64,000 bases of DNA from Glossina fuscipes (taxonomy: Eukaryota; Arthropoda; Insecta; Diptera; Glossinidae). Position 1 is the first letter of the stretch, and each line of letters begins with the position of its first letter. Positions 19,996 through 31,373 of the stretch are shown here, piece after piece. A program made the position numbers and the translations under genes. Where the stretch lies: NCBI RefSeq assembly GCF_014805625.2, contig NW_024003726.1, forward strand, positions 197,749-261,748, in the 5' to 3' direction. A model generated the notes under the pieces. That model did no database searches. It had not been told where the DNA came from and worked only from the letters and a program-made list of their open reading frames with translations.

Positions 19996-20036
19996 ATGAA
20001 ACTCAACTAAACAAATAACAGTCGAGTTCAATTGGC
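19996..20036 (-). other. Conserved 3' hairpin of LINE copy A
   Basis: On the minus strand AACTCGACT and AGTTGAGTT form a 9-bp stem (one G-U pair) around an AT-rich loop, just before the A-rich tail. Equivalent hairpins occur at the 3' ends of copies C, D and F. In several LINE groups the reverse transcriptase recognises such a 3' stem-loop; that role here is inferred. Confidence 0.7.
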
Positions 20037-20477
20037 ACTTAAAGCAAAACTTATATTAAATTAATAATAAAACTTAGTATAAGTACAATAAAACAAATAA
20101 GAAAAAAAGAAAAGAAGTGTGTACACAACCAGCATAGAGCCACAATTACAACCGGTACAGGACCAAATTTCAAATGAACCCCTAAGCCATCGCAAACATG
20201 CATAAGCCTGGCAACCGATAATACTAACAAGAATTCATTTTCGAATCGACTTTTAAGGCTAGAAGCTACTTTAAGTAAGACATAGGTGAATCGCGCGTAT
20301 TAAGCAATGTTGCTTTAATGGACTTTAAAGAGTCCGATAACGAGAATAAGTGGTAGACGTCATTTAGGTTCTTGCAACGACTCTGAGCGGATTAAACAGC
20401 TCATAATTATATTTACACTGACTAAGCTTAACCAAGACAAAGTGCCTAGAGAAGCGGTTAGGGACATTAAAGCTTAT

Positions 20478-23098
20478 TTAACCAAGTAATAAAGGCGAGT
20501 CAATTGCACCATTTATTACTTTGATTACAAAGGAAGCGCCAAGAACAAACCTACGTTTCTCAAGAGATGGAAAGGACAGCAGAAGCAACCTATTTTCATA
20601 CAGAGGAAGAGAGGCAATCGGATCCCAACCCAAATTTCTATGGGCAAACAGTAAGAATTCTTTTTGAACAGATTCAATTGAATCTACGTAGCACCTATAT
20701 GAAGAAGACCACACAACAGAGGCATACTCGAGTATGGGTCTAACCAAACATATGTACAGTCTTTTCGTAATGTAGGGATCGTCAAGCTCTTTGGACCACC
20801 TCTTTATAAAACCAAGCGCGGACCTAGCTTTGCATATCGAGAGCTCAGTATGCAAGTTGAAACGTAACCTATGGTCAAATACAACGCCTAAATCTGTGAT
20901 CGAATCGACGTCCTTCAACTTATGTGAATCAATGAAATACTGAGTAATGAATGACTTACTTCTTGAGAAAGAAAGCTTCTTACATTTACTCAGATTTAGT
21001 TTCAGAAGATTCAAAGAGCACCATGCAACAAAATTATCCAAATCACCTTGAAGCTGATATGATTGCGATTCAACAGAGAAGGAAGAAAACAGTTTCACTT
21101 CATCCACATACATTACGATCTGGCTGAAATTAACCACAGATGGAAGATCGTTAAAGTATAAACTAAATAAAATGGGACCTAAGTGACTTCCTTGAGGTAC
21201 GCCAGACGTAACGGGGAATTCATCCGAGCTAATGGAGTTAAACAAAACTCTGAAGGATCTATTGTGCAGATAAGAGCTTATCCATTTCACTAAGTAGGGT
21301 GGGAAACCAGAGGCTTGGAGTTTAAAGATAAGTAGTCTATGGTTAACCATATCAAACTCTTTGCTTAAATCAATGTATATCACATCTGTGCGAGAGCCAC
21401 TAGAAAAAGCCTTGAAAACGTGACAAGTAAACTCTAACAAGTTGGTGACTGTAGATCGCCCTTTCTGAAAGCCGTGCTGCTTCGACGAACTATACGAATT
21501 AATGGCAGAGGTCAAATGCTGAGTCATCATTCGCTCGAACAACTTGGGCAAGACACTCAACTTGGCTATGCCTCTGTAGTTCTCAACAAATTGTCTACTT
21601 CCACTCTTGTGGATAGGAATAAGGAAGCTATTCTTCCAACACGAAGGGAAAACACCTAAATTCAAGGACATGTTAAAAATCTTTGAGTTCACACCACATA
21701 ACTCGACCGCGCAAGATTTAAGTACACATGATGGAATTCCATCAGGTCCAGGCGAACAACTGTATTTTAGAGAATTCAATCCTTTACAAACGTCATTTTC
21801 CGAAACTACCAAGTTAGGAATTGAAATAGAGTTAGTTATAGGATGTGGGTAGTTTGCTTATAAATCGAAATTAGCAATCGAACAGTTTCGTCGGAAATAC
21901 TCAGCAAACAGATTTGAGATTTCAAAATCATTCGAAGAATCAGAGCCATTAAAAGAAACATGAGAGGGATATGTGGAAATTTTTCTTTTAGAATTAAGCA
22001 ATTTAAAAAAGTATTTAGGATTAGCAAACAGAGAGGATTTAATGAACCGGAGGTATCTGCAGTAATAATGGTGGTTGAGGGAGTTAAATCTATGCCTCGC
22101 CACCGAGTAAGCGAAATAGTCGAGCGCAGAGCCACTTTTCGAATATTTTTTGAACAGCGTCTTTTTTCTATTCTTGTAATATTTAATTGTCTTATTAAAC
22201 CAGGGTGGACAACTGCTTCGAGGTCGGCACTGCTTGATCGGAGCAGGTGCAGCAATAGCTAGATTTAATGTATTGTAGAACGATGGCAATAAGCTTTCAA
22301 TACTTTCGGTTGAGAAATCAAGCCTCATATATGAAAGACGATGTTTTAGCAATACAATATTGATTTTATCAAAATCATAATATTTTTTTAAAAAAGTTTG
22401 ATTTGGCACATTAAGGCAGTTCAACGAACCATCATTCTTATGACGAAAGGAAATGCACATTGATGGATGATAAGGGTCCTCAGGTAAACTAAAACGTGGG
22501 CAACGATTTACGTTAATCTCAGGAAAGCTGGCAAAGCAGAGATCAAACATTCTACCTTTACAATTAGGGATACGATTATATTGAACCAAATTATGATCAA
22601 ACAATTCATTAAAGAACACAACAGCCCTATCAGACGTTGAAGTAGGAATCAAACAGCCAGAATTATCACTGTTACACCAAGTGACTTGAGGCAAGTTGAA
22701 GTCACCCAATGCAACGACCAAGTCGGTGGGTCTAGACAGTTTGGCCACTTCACAAATGAGGGCAGCGTGTTTCTTGTAAATGGAGATATCAGAATTTGGG
22801 GGAATATAGGAGCAGGTTACAAATAGCTGTTAATTAGGCATTTTCGCACGAATGGCGATAAATTCAACGTCAGGAGAAGTTGGAAATTCTATTGAATTAG
22901 ACGGGACCGACGCAGATATAGCAATTAATAAACCACTACCAATGCGATTCACTCGATCATTTCTAAAGACTTGGAAAGAATTGTGACAAAGTTCCGACGA
23001 ATGAAGATCGGGTTTTAGCCAAGTTTCAGTGAAGGCAATACAGAAAAATTCCGTGCCCACTGAATTTAGAAAAGTAGAACGAATTTTTGAATTAAGGC
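20478..23098 (-). pseudogene. LINE copy A ORF2: endonuclease plus reverse transcriptase, broken
   Basis: The apurinic-type endonuclease starts near 23,095; FTETWLKP carries its catalytic Glu. A stop follows at about 22,828 (after AKMPN), then the frame resumes with VVALGDFNLPQVTW (catalytic Asp and Asn) through 21,858. Reverse transcriptase 20,478-21,812 shows PGPDGIPSCVLKS, YRGIAKLSVLPKLFER, HGFQKGRSTVTNLLEF, SGVPQGSHLGPILFSLYFND and then YVDE where YADD is expected, so both an Ala and an Asp of the catalytic box are changed. A frame break separates the endonuclease and RT parts near 21,815-21,860. Compared with copy C, about 10 bp at the ORF1 stop/ORF2 start are missing. Not active. Confidence 0.92.
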
Positions 23099-23100
23099 CC

Positions 23101-24180
23101 CTAACATTTTGATAAATGAGAGATAATACGCCTGAAGTTTTTTGAAGGCGACAAGACTATTGCCTTGGTATTAAGGGGACGATCTCGAGAGATAAATTCC
23201 TTAATCAAGGATCCTACTGGCCACAGTGGTTTGTTTAGCAACATATTACTGTATTCACTCGTAACTAATATTTTAAAAGAGGAGATTGCCCTAGATTGAG
23301 AAGGAGCCATTTTGAAAATGCTAACGCGCTTTAAGTTAACCAGATAACTTTTTATGTTATCCACCGATGTTTCAGGTGCCATTCTTGACATAAACATTGC
23401 TTTTCTGGGAGGAACTGCCGTCAAGCAAATGTCATTACTTGGAACAGGAGTGTTTACGGTTGGGGAGTTTACAGTTGGAGAGAATATTGATGGCGTTATC
23501 GCCCTTGCACCAGCAGCTTGTGCGACTTGCCCAGTCATGCCACCAGCGTTCACATTCGAACAGCCAGGGGAAGAGAATGATTTGTTTTTCTCTTTATTAT
23601 CTTTAGGCGGTGGCGCTTGATTAGAGTGAGTGGCGGCCCTTGGCGGACTTACCCTTGCCACTTCAGCGTAGCTTAAAGCGCTTGCCGGCTTGTTTGTAAC
23701 TATTTTATTGCCAACCGACTCAACAATATCGGAAACACTAACGTTCATCTTAGTGTTAGAGGGAGCGGTAACTTGTACCAACGAATCAGATTTAGAGGAG
23801 CTCAGAGGTGACGTCCCACACGCTACGCTACGAGTAGTTATTTTTCTGGCTTGGGTAAGAGATGAGTTCTTAATGAAACGACACTCATCAAACCTAGACT
23901 TAATTAGCTCAAACTTCTCCCACAAGGAGCCGAGATTTCTACTCAATTCCGAGAAACTATTTCGCGTCTCCATGAAAAGTTTGTAAAAATCAATGTCCCG
24001 CTGCCTACAGTCAAGACATGACCACCTTAAGCCTGTAGAAAGGTCAGCGACTGCGTCAGCAGCACGACCGAGAATACTGGCACACTTTGCATGACCAAAG
24101 CGCTCGCAGAGCCAAGAAGAAACGAATCTATCCGATTCCGGGACTGTTTTTGCGCGACATGGTGTACATAAGCACTCCAT
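23101..24180 (-). CDS. LINE copy A ORF1 (PHD-type finger, nucleic-acid binding)
   Basis: A 359-residue frame. Residues about 4-58 form a PHD-like Cys/His finger (CTPC, WLCERFGHAKC, WSCLDC), usual in ORF1 of this LINE group, where ORF1 coats the RNA. The middle is Ser/Pro-rich (about 165-250). The C-terminal domain includes APETSVDNIKSYL and SSFKILVTSEYSN. Against copy C, 6 residues are missing in this domain (near 23,340). The natural ORF1 stop after LSPSKN is lost by a small deletion, adding about 14 foreign residues. Otherwise uninterrupted. Confidence 0.85.
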   Translation of the reverse strand: MECLCTPCRAKTVPESDRFVSSWLCERFGHAKCASILGRAADAVADLSTGLRWSCLDCRQRDIDFYKLFMETRNSFSELSRNLGSLWEKFELIKSRFDECRFIKNSSLTQARKITTRSVACGTSPLSSSKSDSLVQVTAPSNTKMNVSVSDIVESVGNKIVTNKPASALSYAEVARVSPPRAATHSNQAPPPKDNKEKNKSFSSPGCSNVNAGGMTGQVAQAAGARAITPSIFSPTVNSPTVNTPVPSNDICLTAVPPRKAMFMSRMAPETSVDNIKSYLVNLKRVSIFKMAPSQSRAISSFKILVTSEYSNMLLNKPLWPVGSLIKEFISRDRPLNTKAIVLSPSKNFRRIISHLSKC

Positions 24181-24690
24181 GTCAAGTCAACGAAAAGAAC
24201 GAAGTGAATTGTTAGGACAACAAACGAAAAAAAATCAAAAGAATCCACAACACTAATTTTGTCTAACAAATTTAAGAGATTTAATAAAACTTTCCCGTTA
24301 CGTTGTCACTGTAACAAGAGAGCAAAAGAACAAGAGAAAGCAAAACCAAACTGGAAGCACGAAAGAAAAGAGAGCATACAAATCAGAAAAATTTTCTCTT
24401 AAATTATACGTAAAATCTCCATTACTGAAGCAACGGTAAACAAGCCAAGAGAAAAGCTATTAACACCAAAGAAAGAAAATAAAAAAGGAAAAAACTCAAA
24501 GAAAAAACTAGAAAAGACTCGAAAGAGATTTACTATTGCGATCACAAGTGCTAATCGCAAGAACCGAAAGGAAAATTACACAATTTTCTTGATGTAATTA
24601 ATGTAATTCTTACACTTTACACATTCAATCCTTTACACTTTTATAGATATCCAGCTTTAAACGCGTATAAAGCGATAACAAAAAAAATTT

Positions 24691-27429
24691 AAAAAAATAA
24701 AACTAACAAATGCGTACGAACTCGCGTGCGTCAGTTGCCAGACTGCATGCAAACAAAAATGCTTATTAATTTTTCGTATCGTCGCAAACAGAAGTTAAAT
24801 AGAAGAGACGTGATTACCCCCAGCTAAAAATGGAAAACAAAGTAAGTTTTGATTACAAAAAGCTAAGTCAGTTCGAATAGTTTTAAATGATTATACTTCA
24901 AATTTTAAAAGAAAATAATTGTGTAAAAAAAACTTTCTTTATAAAACTATTTTCAACAAAGCCATCTTTTAAGAATGCAACATAAAATTAAGTTTTGGTC
25001 AACAATTCACTTTATACTACACAGTCTTTAAGGGCGAATTTATATGAAAGTGAATAAATATATAAAATAAAAATAAAAAGATACCAGTGTCCAGAGCCTT
25101 TCTATCCCTTTTCGTTCTTTCCTGTCAGGATGAATGATAACTAATATTGATAATTGACCTGTCAGTATCATTGGCGATTACTAATACGAATTTATGTAAC
25201 TGAACAAAAAAATACTGTTACGAAAAATGCTCTTTTTAATAAAGCTTGCATCACTAGATCGTTGTTTTATCTACAATCAATTTCTTTAAGGGTAGGATTA
25301 ATTACAGTTTACTTAGTTTGACAACATTCCTAAATTAAACTTTTTTTCGACTCGAAATGTTCTTTTCCGACTAACAAATTCTGTTGCAATGTTTTGCTTA
25401 CATAAGCACGTTACCATAATTGATGTGTTTTCAGTTCATCTTTTTCGTCAGCCGGCAGCGGCATGATGCGCCATGAATTTACATTTCATTTTCTCTCTCG
25501 GAAATATATTTTCAGGTAAAATCCGTTAGTTGGGATGAAACTAGATTTGGGATTTCCGTAACTATACTTACATACACGTGTAATTTTGTTAAATTGTGTG
25601 CGCAAACATTACACCGACTGCTTTGCCTGAAGCTATGTAACTTATTATATGTATTCCTTCATTTGATTGTTTTTTGTGTTATTAAAAATGCTTATTATTT
25701 CACTTTACTTTATTTTGTTACAAATTTTTTACAACTTTAAATTTAGGTTTAGGTTATTACGATTTTTTTGTTGATTGTATCATGTTGGTTTTTTGTAAAA
25801 AAAGAAACGCAAAATTTGTCCGTTATTTTTCAGTTGTTTTTTCGAAATAAATATCGAAAAATGAAAGCCGTACGTAGTGGAAATATAAATGGATTTCAGG
25901 CCACGTCGTCGAAGGGAAAGCTAGCTAACCAAAAGGTACGTTAACAGTATCTTGAACTAACTCTTATCTTTCGTAAATGTGATAATTTTTGATAATCAAT
26001 GATCCTGCTATAGCGACAATGGCTCCATGACATTGTCAAATGTTACATGAGAAGCAAAAAACGGGCCCATTTATATGAATAATTGCACTTAAAACTACAA
26101 ATAGTAAAGTGTATTACAATAATAGTGCACTAAAGTTTTTCTCAAACAAGAGGCGTGTTTTTAATAAGTAAACACGTAATACCTACGTTTAGATTTAGTT
26201 CATTTTTTTAAAACGAGAGACCAAGGTTGTTCATTTAGAAAGAGTTTGGAAATTATTAAAATCATTTTAAAAAATAAATTGTCCAATAGTTCTAAATCGG
26301 TTCCAATATTCACAATGATGACAATTCGTGGAAGCACTTGCGCGTACTCTATGCGCCAGAAACCTAATTTATCTCTTACAATGTGTAAGTGAATACTAAC
26401 GACTAGTAGGAAAGGTTTTTTGGAGTCCTTGTGCCAAATTCTTGATGACAGCAAGATTCTTTTTCCAAGCTTATTTTCTTGTAAAGCCTAAAAGCCAAAT
26501 ATTCGAAATAAGCATTTAAAACGGATTACATATTAAAGTTTGCTTTAGTCAACTTCAATGAATATTATAAAACAAGCGATAAATAAAGCATAAATTTTTT
26601 TTTATATAATATAAAATTTAAAAGAAGTCATTCTGAGCATAGCGTGCACCGTATGTCAGTGTTTAAACCTATAAATGTATTGTAACGATGTCATTACAGA
26701 TTTTTATATTTTATTGTATTTGCTTGACTAGCTCAGATGAGGGCAAACTAAAATTAACCAGTAACACTGCCAAAAACGCCTATAAACATAATTTCAGGGT
26801 TGCCAATACTGTCTTTACAACACGCTCGGATATTATTCTAAATTCTCCCATTTAATATTCATGGGAAAATTAAATTAAATTGGGTCAAATCTATGCAGCT
26901 TGAAGAATGTTCAACATTTGAACACATGGTGTAAACAAAACTGTATACCACTAGAAAGCATAAAATATAGGTCCAGACAAAGTTTAGCATATAAGCTAAT
27001 TGTATAAGTAGTGTGCCAAATACACCGCCGCCGACATGCGAATGCCATGCTCGATACATGCTTGTAACATGTTGCTCTAGTTGACAGACAATCAATAAAT
27101 AAAACCATAAAACTCAAAACTTACCAACTACAATAACCATCTATATCATTTGCACAGCTCTTATCCATATGAAAGGCAACAAAATGCTTGATTCCTCATA
27201 GCAATTGTTAAAGAGGCTTCTCGACACACAATACCACAAAATATGCTCACACCCAGTCAGCGCAATAGCTTTGCAATATCCATAGCATACGGCATACGTG
27301 CTAGAATGATGGACGAAAATATCCTTCCGCACGGCATTATATTATGCATAATTTAGCAACTTTGCGCGCCTGCGGTAGTACTGTTTTATTTTGTGTGGAC
27401 AACTTCTGAAATTTCTCTTTTCTTTTTGT
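24691..27429. other. 2.7 kb AT-rich stretch, nothing recognised
   Basis: Read on both strands. Short open frames only, none with protein-like composition or conserved motif; no tRNA-like fold, long tandem repeat or transposon end seen. It may be host intergenic or intronic DNA. Confidence 0.5.
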
Positions 27430-30012
27430 TGCTTTCTTGGTTTATACGCTTTTAAAGTCTATTTCATTATAAAAATGTTTAACTTTATTGAAATATATTG
27501 AAAGTTTTTGTTGCTATCGTTTTGGTTTTTGCGATCAGCGCTTGGTCCTCTCCGAAAGGTGTCTTTCTTGTTTTTTGCGTGTTGTGACTTTCAAACATCT
27601 GTCTTGGTTTGTGACTTTTACAGTGTTTCTCTTTGTTTACTGTGTTTTTAATAGTGTGAAGTTTGCATGCTAATTTAAGAGATGAGTTTTGAACACGACA
27701 CAAACTTTTCTGTTTTTTCTTCTTTACAAACTCTATTTTGTCTGTTGCTTTCTCGTATAGAGTGTTTATTGACATCATGGCGAACCAGAACAGGTCCTAA
27801 TTCTGAAGGATCCACTACTTATGGCTTTGTTGTCATGTTGTTGGGCGACAGACGCAGTCCTGGGCCCTTCGAAAGGATTACATTGGCCATGTCTCTACTG
27901 TAGGAAGCGAGACATTGACTTTTCTAAACTTTTCGCGAAAACAAGGAATAGTTTTTCTAAAGAAAGTAAAAATCTCGTGACATTGTGCGGAAGGTTTCAA
28001 AAAGTGGAAACAATGTTCGATGAGTGTCGCTACCTAGAGCACTCATCTGCCCCTCTAATCTGTAAAAGACCAACTTACAGTGTAGCGTGCGATGCATCTC
28101 CTCGGTCTTTGTCTAAATCTTGTACGTATCTTACGATCCGTCGCACATTTCTTTCAATGGCTCTGAGTCCTCTGATGATATTGAAACCTGAAATCTCTTC
28201 ATTCTGATTCCAATTCTGATTTAAGTGTTAACTATCCGTGTATGACAACTAACTCGGTTTCGATTACTAACTTGGTTATTTCAGAAAACAACGTTTTACA
28301 TGGCTTGAGAGCTCTGATCTATAACATTGTGTCTGAGCCTGATGGCATATCATCATGTATACTCAATTCATGCTGTCACGAGCTATGTAGTGTTATTTCA
28401 ATGATTTTTAATCAGTTCTTGAAGTTTGGAAATAGACATCACGTTGAAAGCTATAGAGTCATTAAGGTGAGTGTCTTACAACATTTAGATTTGGCTATCA
28501 AACCCTATATTTTTGCATTCCAACTTGGCTTTCGGGAAGGAAGATCCACTGTCACGAACCTTTTAGAATCTTTTTCCTCTTCTTCTTCGTTCTCAAGGCT
28601 TTCTGTAGTGGCCGTGGCCCGGATGTTGTATCTATTGTTGTTAGCAGCGCGTTTGACTTAAATTATGACTCTAGCTTCCCTTTCTACTTAGTGAAATAGA
28701 TAAGCTGTTATCTGTATAAGAGGTCACTCAGTGTTCTCATCATCACTCCGGATGAATTTACCGTAAGTGTAGGGTCACTCAAGGCAGCCATTTTGGATCC
28801 CTTTTATTTAATTATTTAATTAATGATCTTCTCTGATCTGATGATCTGATTAGCTGCAGATATATTTTTATGTACGCTGACGATGTTTTCTTCCTTCTTC
28901 TTGGAACCGCGATCGCATCAGCTTCAAATTGATTTAAATAATTAAATCTGAAAAAATTTAAGAAGATTCCTTTCTTAAGGAGGAAGTCATTCATTATGGA
29001 TTAATTCATCGATTCATGTAAGGTGGAAAACGTAAATTCGTTCATCGCTAGGTCCGCGCTAGATGTCATTAAGAGCTACTCGAAAGACTTTGAGAATCTT
29101 TACATTACAAAAAGGCTAAACATGTGCTTAGTTAGACCAATACTTGAGTATGCTTCTGCTATGTGATCTCCTATCTACAGATGTTATGTAGATTCAATTG
29201 AATGCATTTAAAAGCAATTCTTGCTGTTTGCTCTTAGAAATTTGGGTTGCGAGCCCGTTGCTCTCTGCCCCCTTTTGAAAGTGGATTGCTTCTATCAGCC
29301 TCCTGCCACTTGACTAAGTTGACGAATTGCTGTTTATTCTTTGTGCTTCCTTCTTAATTAAGTTAATAAATGTTATTATCGATTCCCTCACTTTACGTAG
29401 TGAGATAAGCTTTAATGTCCTTAATCGCTTCTTTGGGCACTGTATTNNNNNNNNNNGTGAGATAAGCTTTAATGTCCTTAATCGCTTCTTTGGGCACTGT
29501 ATTTTCATTAAGCTTCGTTAATGTAAACATAATTATGGGCTGCTTAATTCCTTCAGAGTTGTTTGCAGAAACCTAAATGATGTCTGTCACTTAATCTCAA
29601 TATTGGACTCTTGGAAGTCTATCAAAACAACTATGCTTAATACACACTATTTGCTTATATCGTATTTATGCTAACTTACAATCTCAACATCTCGCTATGA
29701 TTCAAAAATTAACTGGTGTTTTTTACTGATATCGGTTGCCAAGCGTTTGCATGTTTGCAATGATTTAGGGGTTCACTAGCAATTTGAATCTGTACTGGTG
29801 GTGGGTGCACATCTGTACAACCTGTGTACATGCTTTTTCTTCTTTTTTTACTTAGAATTTCTTATATATTTATGCGTGAATTAATGTTTAATTTTTTTTT
29901 TCTTCCGCATACTTTATGCTAGTTTTTAATAATAATTAGTATAATATTTACTTCCAAGAGCCAATTAAATTCAGCTGTTGATTGATTTTAGCTGAGTTTC
30001 ATGTGTAAGTAC
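27430..30012 (+). pseudogene. LINE copy D, old and deleted, plus strand
   Basis: The 5' leader (27,430-27,770) resembles that of copy A. ORF1 remnants at 27,821-28,207 retain WPCLYCRKRDIDF and FAKTRNSFSKESKNL. The sequence then passes almost directly to reverse transcriptase pieces (28,242-28,661: SEPDGISSCILNSC, LGFREGRSTVTNLLES), so most of ORF1 and the whole endonuclease are deleted. RT remnants continue to about 29,560 with many breaks. The 3' UTR ends with the family hairpin at about 29,955-29,995 (AAATTCAGCT...AGCTGAGTTT). Much more diverged than copies A-C. Contains the 10-N gap. Confidence 0.8.
29400..29503. other. Assembly gap with identical flanks
   Basis: The 47 bases at 29,400-29,446 are identical to those at 29,457-29,503, separated by exactly ten Ns (29,447-29,456). 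This is the pattern of two contig ends that overlap but were joined with a gap instead of merged. Confidence 0.9.
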
Positions 30013-30375
30013 ACACCGATCCAGAATGTGATATGGTTGATAGGAACTAGCGCGATGATTATGAGCATGATTACATGGCGCAATTTCTGTGGCATAATAG
30101 TTCCATACGAATTGTCTGTGTGAAAAGTTCGCAGAACACTGTAAAACAGCATTTAAAGAAAACCAGCCTACTAACCCCATTTTGAACAACGAGCCGTCTA
30201 CAAGCAACACCACTAAGCATAAAGGAGTTTTTGAAATCAGTACCAAGGCGAAACTTCCGGCCAGCGAGCTGTATTGCGCCCCGTGCAAAGTTTTCATGCC
30301 CAAAATAAAATACAAAGCCCACTTGAGAAGCAATAAGCACAAGGAGAAGGCAGCTGTGCTTTTCAAAGAAAAGAC

Positions 30376-31373
30376 TTTTACGGCCGCGAACAAACCTTGG
30401 GTAGGGTGTCTGTCGGTCCGTGCCAACCGCAAGTATCGCAATAATGGCACGCCGTTAGGCAAAATTGTGTGATTTTGCGGTACCGTTTATTTCATTTTTA
30501 CCATCATAGGCAAAATCGCATGATATTGCGGGATATAATTGTTTTGTTCTTTTCTTCTTTTCTATTTCATTAAGACAGGGAAAATCATGTGATTTTGCGG
30601 CATTCCTTTTTTCTTTTTGTTTGCTTTTACAAGAAAGGGCAAGATCGCATGATTTTGCGGTAGTTTGTGTGCTTTTGCGAGAGTAGCCGCGAGCCGCTAT
30701 AGAGAGCAACCTAAAAAAGAAGAGAAGAATTGAGCAGGGATGAGAAGTCTGTCGGTTTTTGGCTCTAAGATAGATGAGGAGTTCTAGTTTGGCAGCTGAA
30801 GAGACAGGACATTAAGAAGGAGTGTCGTGAAACCATGCCAAAATTCATCAAAAATTAATGCGGAAATTTGATATTAGAAAAACTACATAATAACTAATCA
30901 TTCGACATAAAAAATTGATGGTGTAAACAAATTGCAATACGCAAATAAACGTTAAGAAAAGTAGACAATTTCGTTGTCTTCAATTGAGAACAATAACAGA
31001 AAGAAAAACAAAAAGTAGAAAGAAAAAATAAATAATAATAAAAAATAAAAGCGCTTGCTTTTGATAGGAATTGAGACCAATTCAATTATTTTGTAACAAA
31101 AATTTTGCGTTTCGTAAATCATATGAAAAAAAAAGGGTTAATTAGCTCGCAGAAAAAAAAGAAAAAGGAGGTGCATAGACATTTCTGTGTTGTGTTAAGG
31201 GAGGACGTCAGAAATATACAGACGGACTCACGCTAGACAGACGTACGACAGGTTGCCGACGAAAACATCTTTTTTCTTTCTTTTTCTTCTTTATTCTTCG
31301 TCATGCGGCTCAGAGAGCCAAACCCCGTCAACTAATTCGCTCTACCGGCCAAAGAGGGGCTAGAACCGTGACA
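30376..31373 (+). mobile_element. LTR-like element copy 2 inserted in the Polinton 2 polymerase
   Basis: A 998-bp unit with the same ends as the element at 109-19,061. The left end is TTTTACGGCCGCGAAC (against TGTAACGTAAGCGAAC) and the right end CGTGACA. AGAC flanks both sides (30,372-30,375 and 31,374-31,377), a 4-bp target duplication. The host reading frame continues in phase across the insertion, which supports the boundaries. Size and TG...CA-type ends fit a solo LTR, probably Ty3/gypsy-like from the 4-bp duplication. No coding content. Confidence 0.75.
30459..30660. repeat. Four dispersed copies of a palindromic motif in the LTR
   Basis: GCAAAATTGTGTGATTTTGCGG (30,459-30,480) and its variants at 30,510-30,531, 30,578-30,600 and 30,639-30,660 share the core AAATCRYRTGATTTTGCGG and are spaced 50-70 bp by T/C-rich spacers. 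LTR copy 1 has one (192-213). The 85-residue minus-strand frame here is generated by the repeat. Confidence 0.8.

Larger units (their letters stand above)
19952..24690 (-). mobile_element. LINE copy A (jockey/CR1-like), near full length
   Basis: A non-LTR retrotransposon on the minus strand. The 3' end is an (AAAT)n-type tail at 19,952-19,982, preceded by a conserved hairpin (19,996-20,036). The 5' leader runs to about 24,690, judged by similarity to the leader of copy D (shared TTTATACGC...TTTAAAG and TTGCGATYAGC phrases). ORF1 and ORF2 are both identifiable. Copies B, C and D in this window belong to the same family. Clade is given only as jockey/CR1-like, from the PHD-type ORF1 and reverse transcriptase wording. 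Confidence 0.9.

Noticed and set aside
23354..23986. Plus-strand open frames over LINE ORF1 (also 61,841-62,107)
   Set aside because: Antisense shadows of ORF1; they recur only because the LINE copies are similar.
24691..27429. Possible host gene in the longest repeat-poor stretch
   Set aside because: No frame with protein-like composition or plausible splice-linked exons could be supported by eye.
30459..30660. Regularly spaced palindromic repeats resembling a CRISPR array
   Set aside because: Only four diverged units with T-rich spacers, in a eukaryotic LTR; no cas genes.
30455..30709. 84-residue minus-strand frame with repeated AKSHDF-like words
   Set aside because: Product of the four palindromic motifs in the LTR, not a gene.
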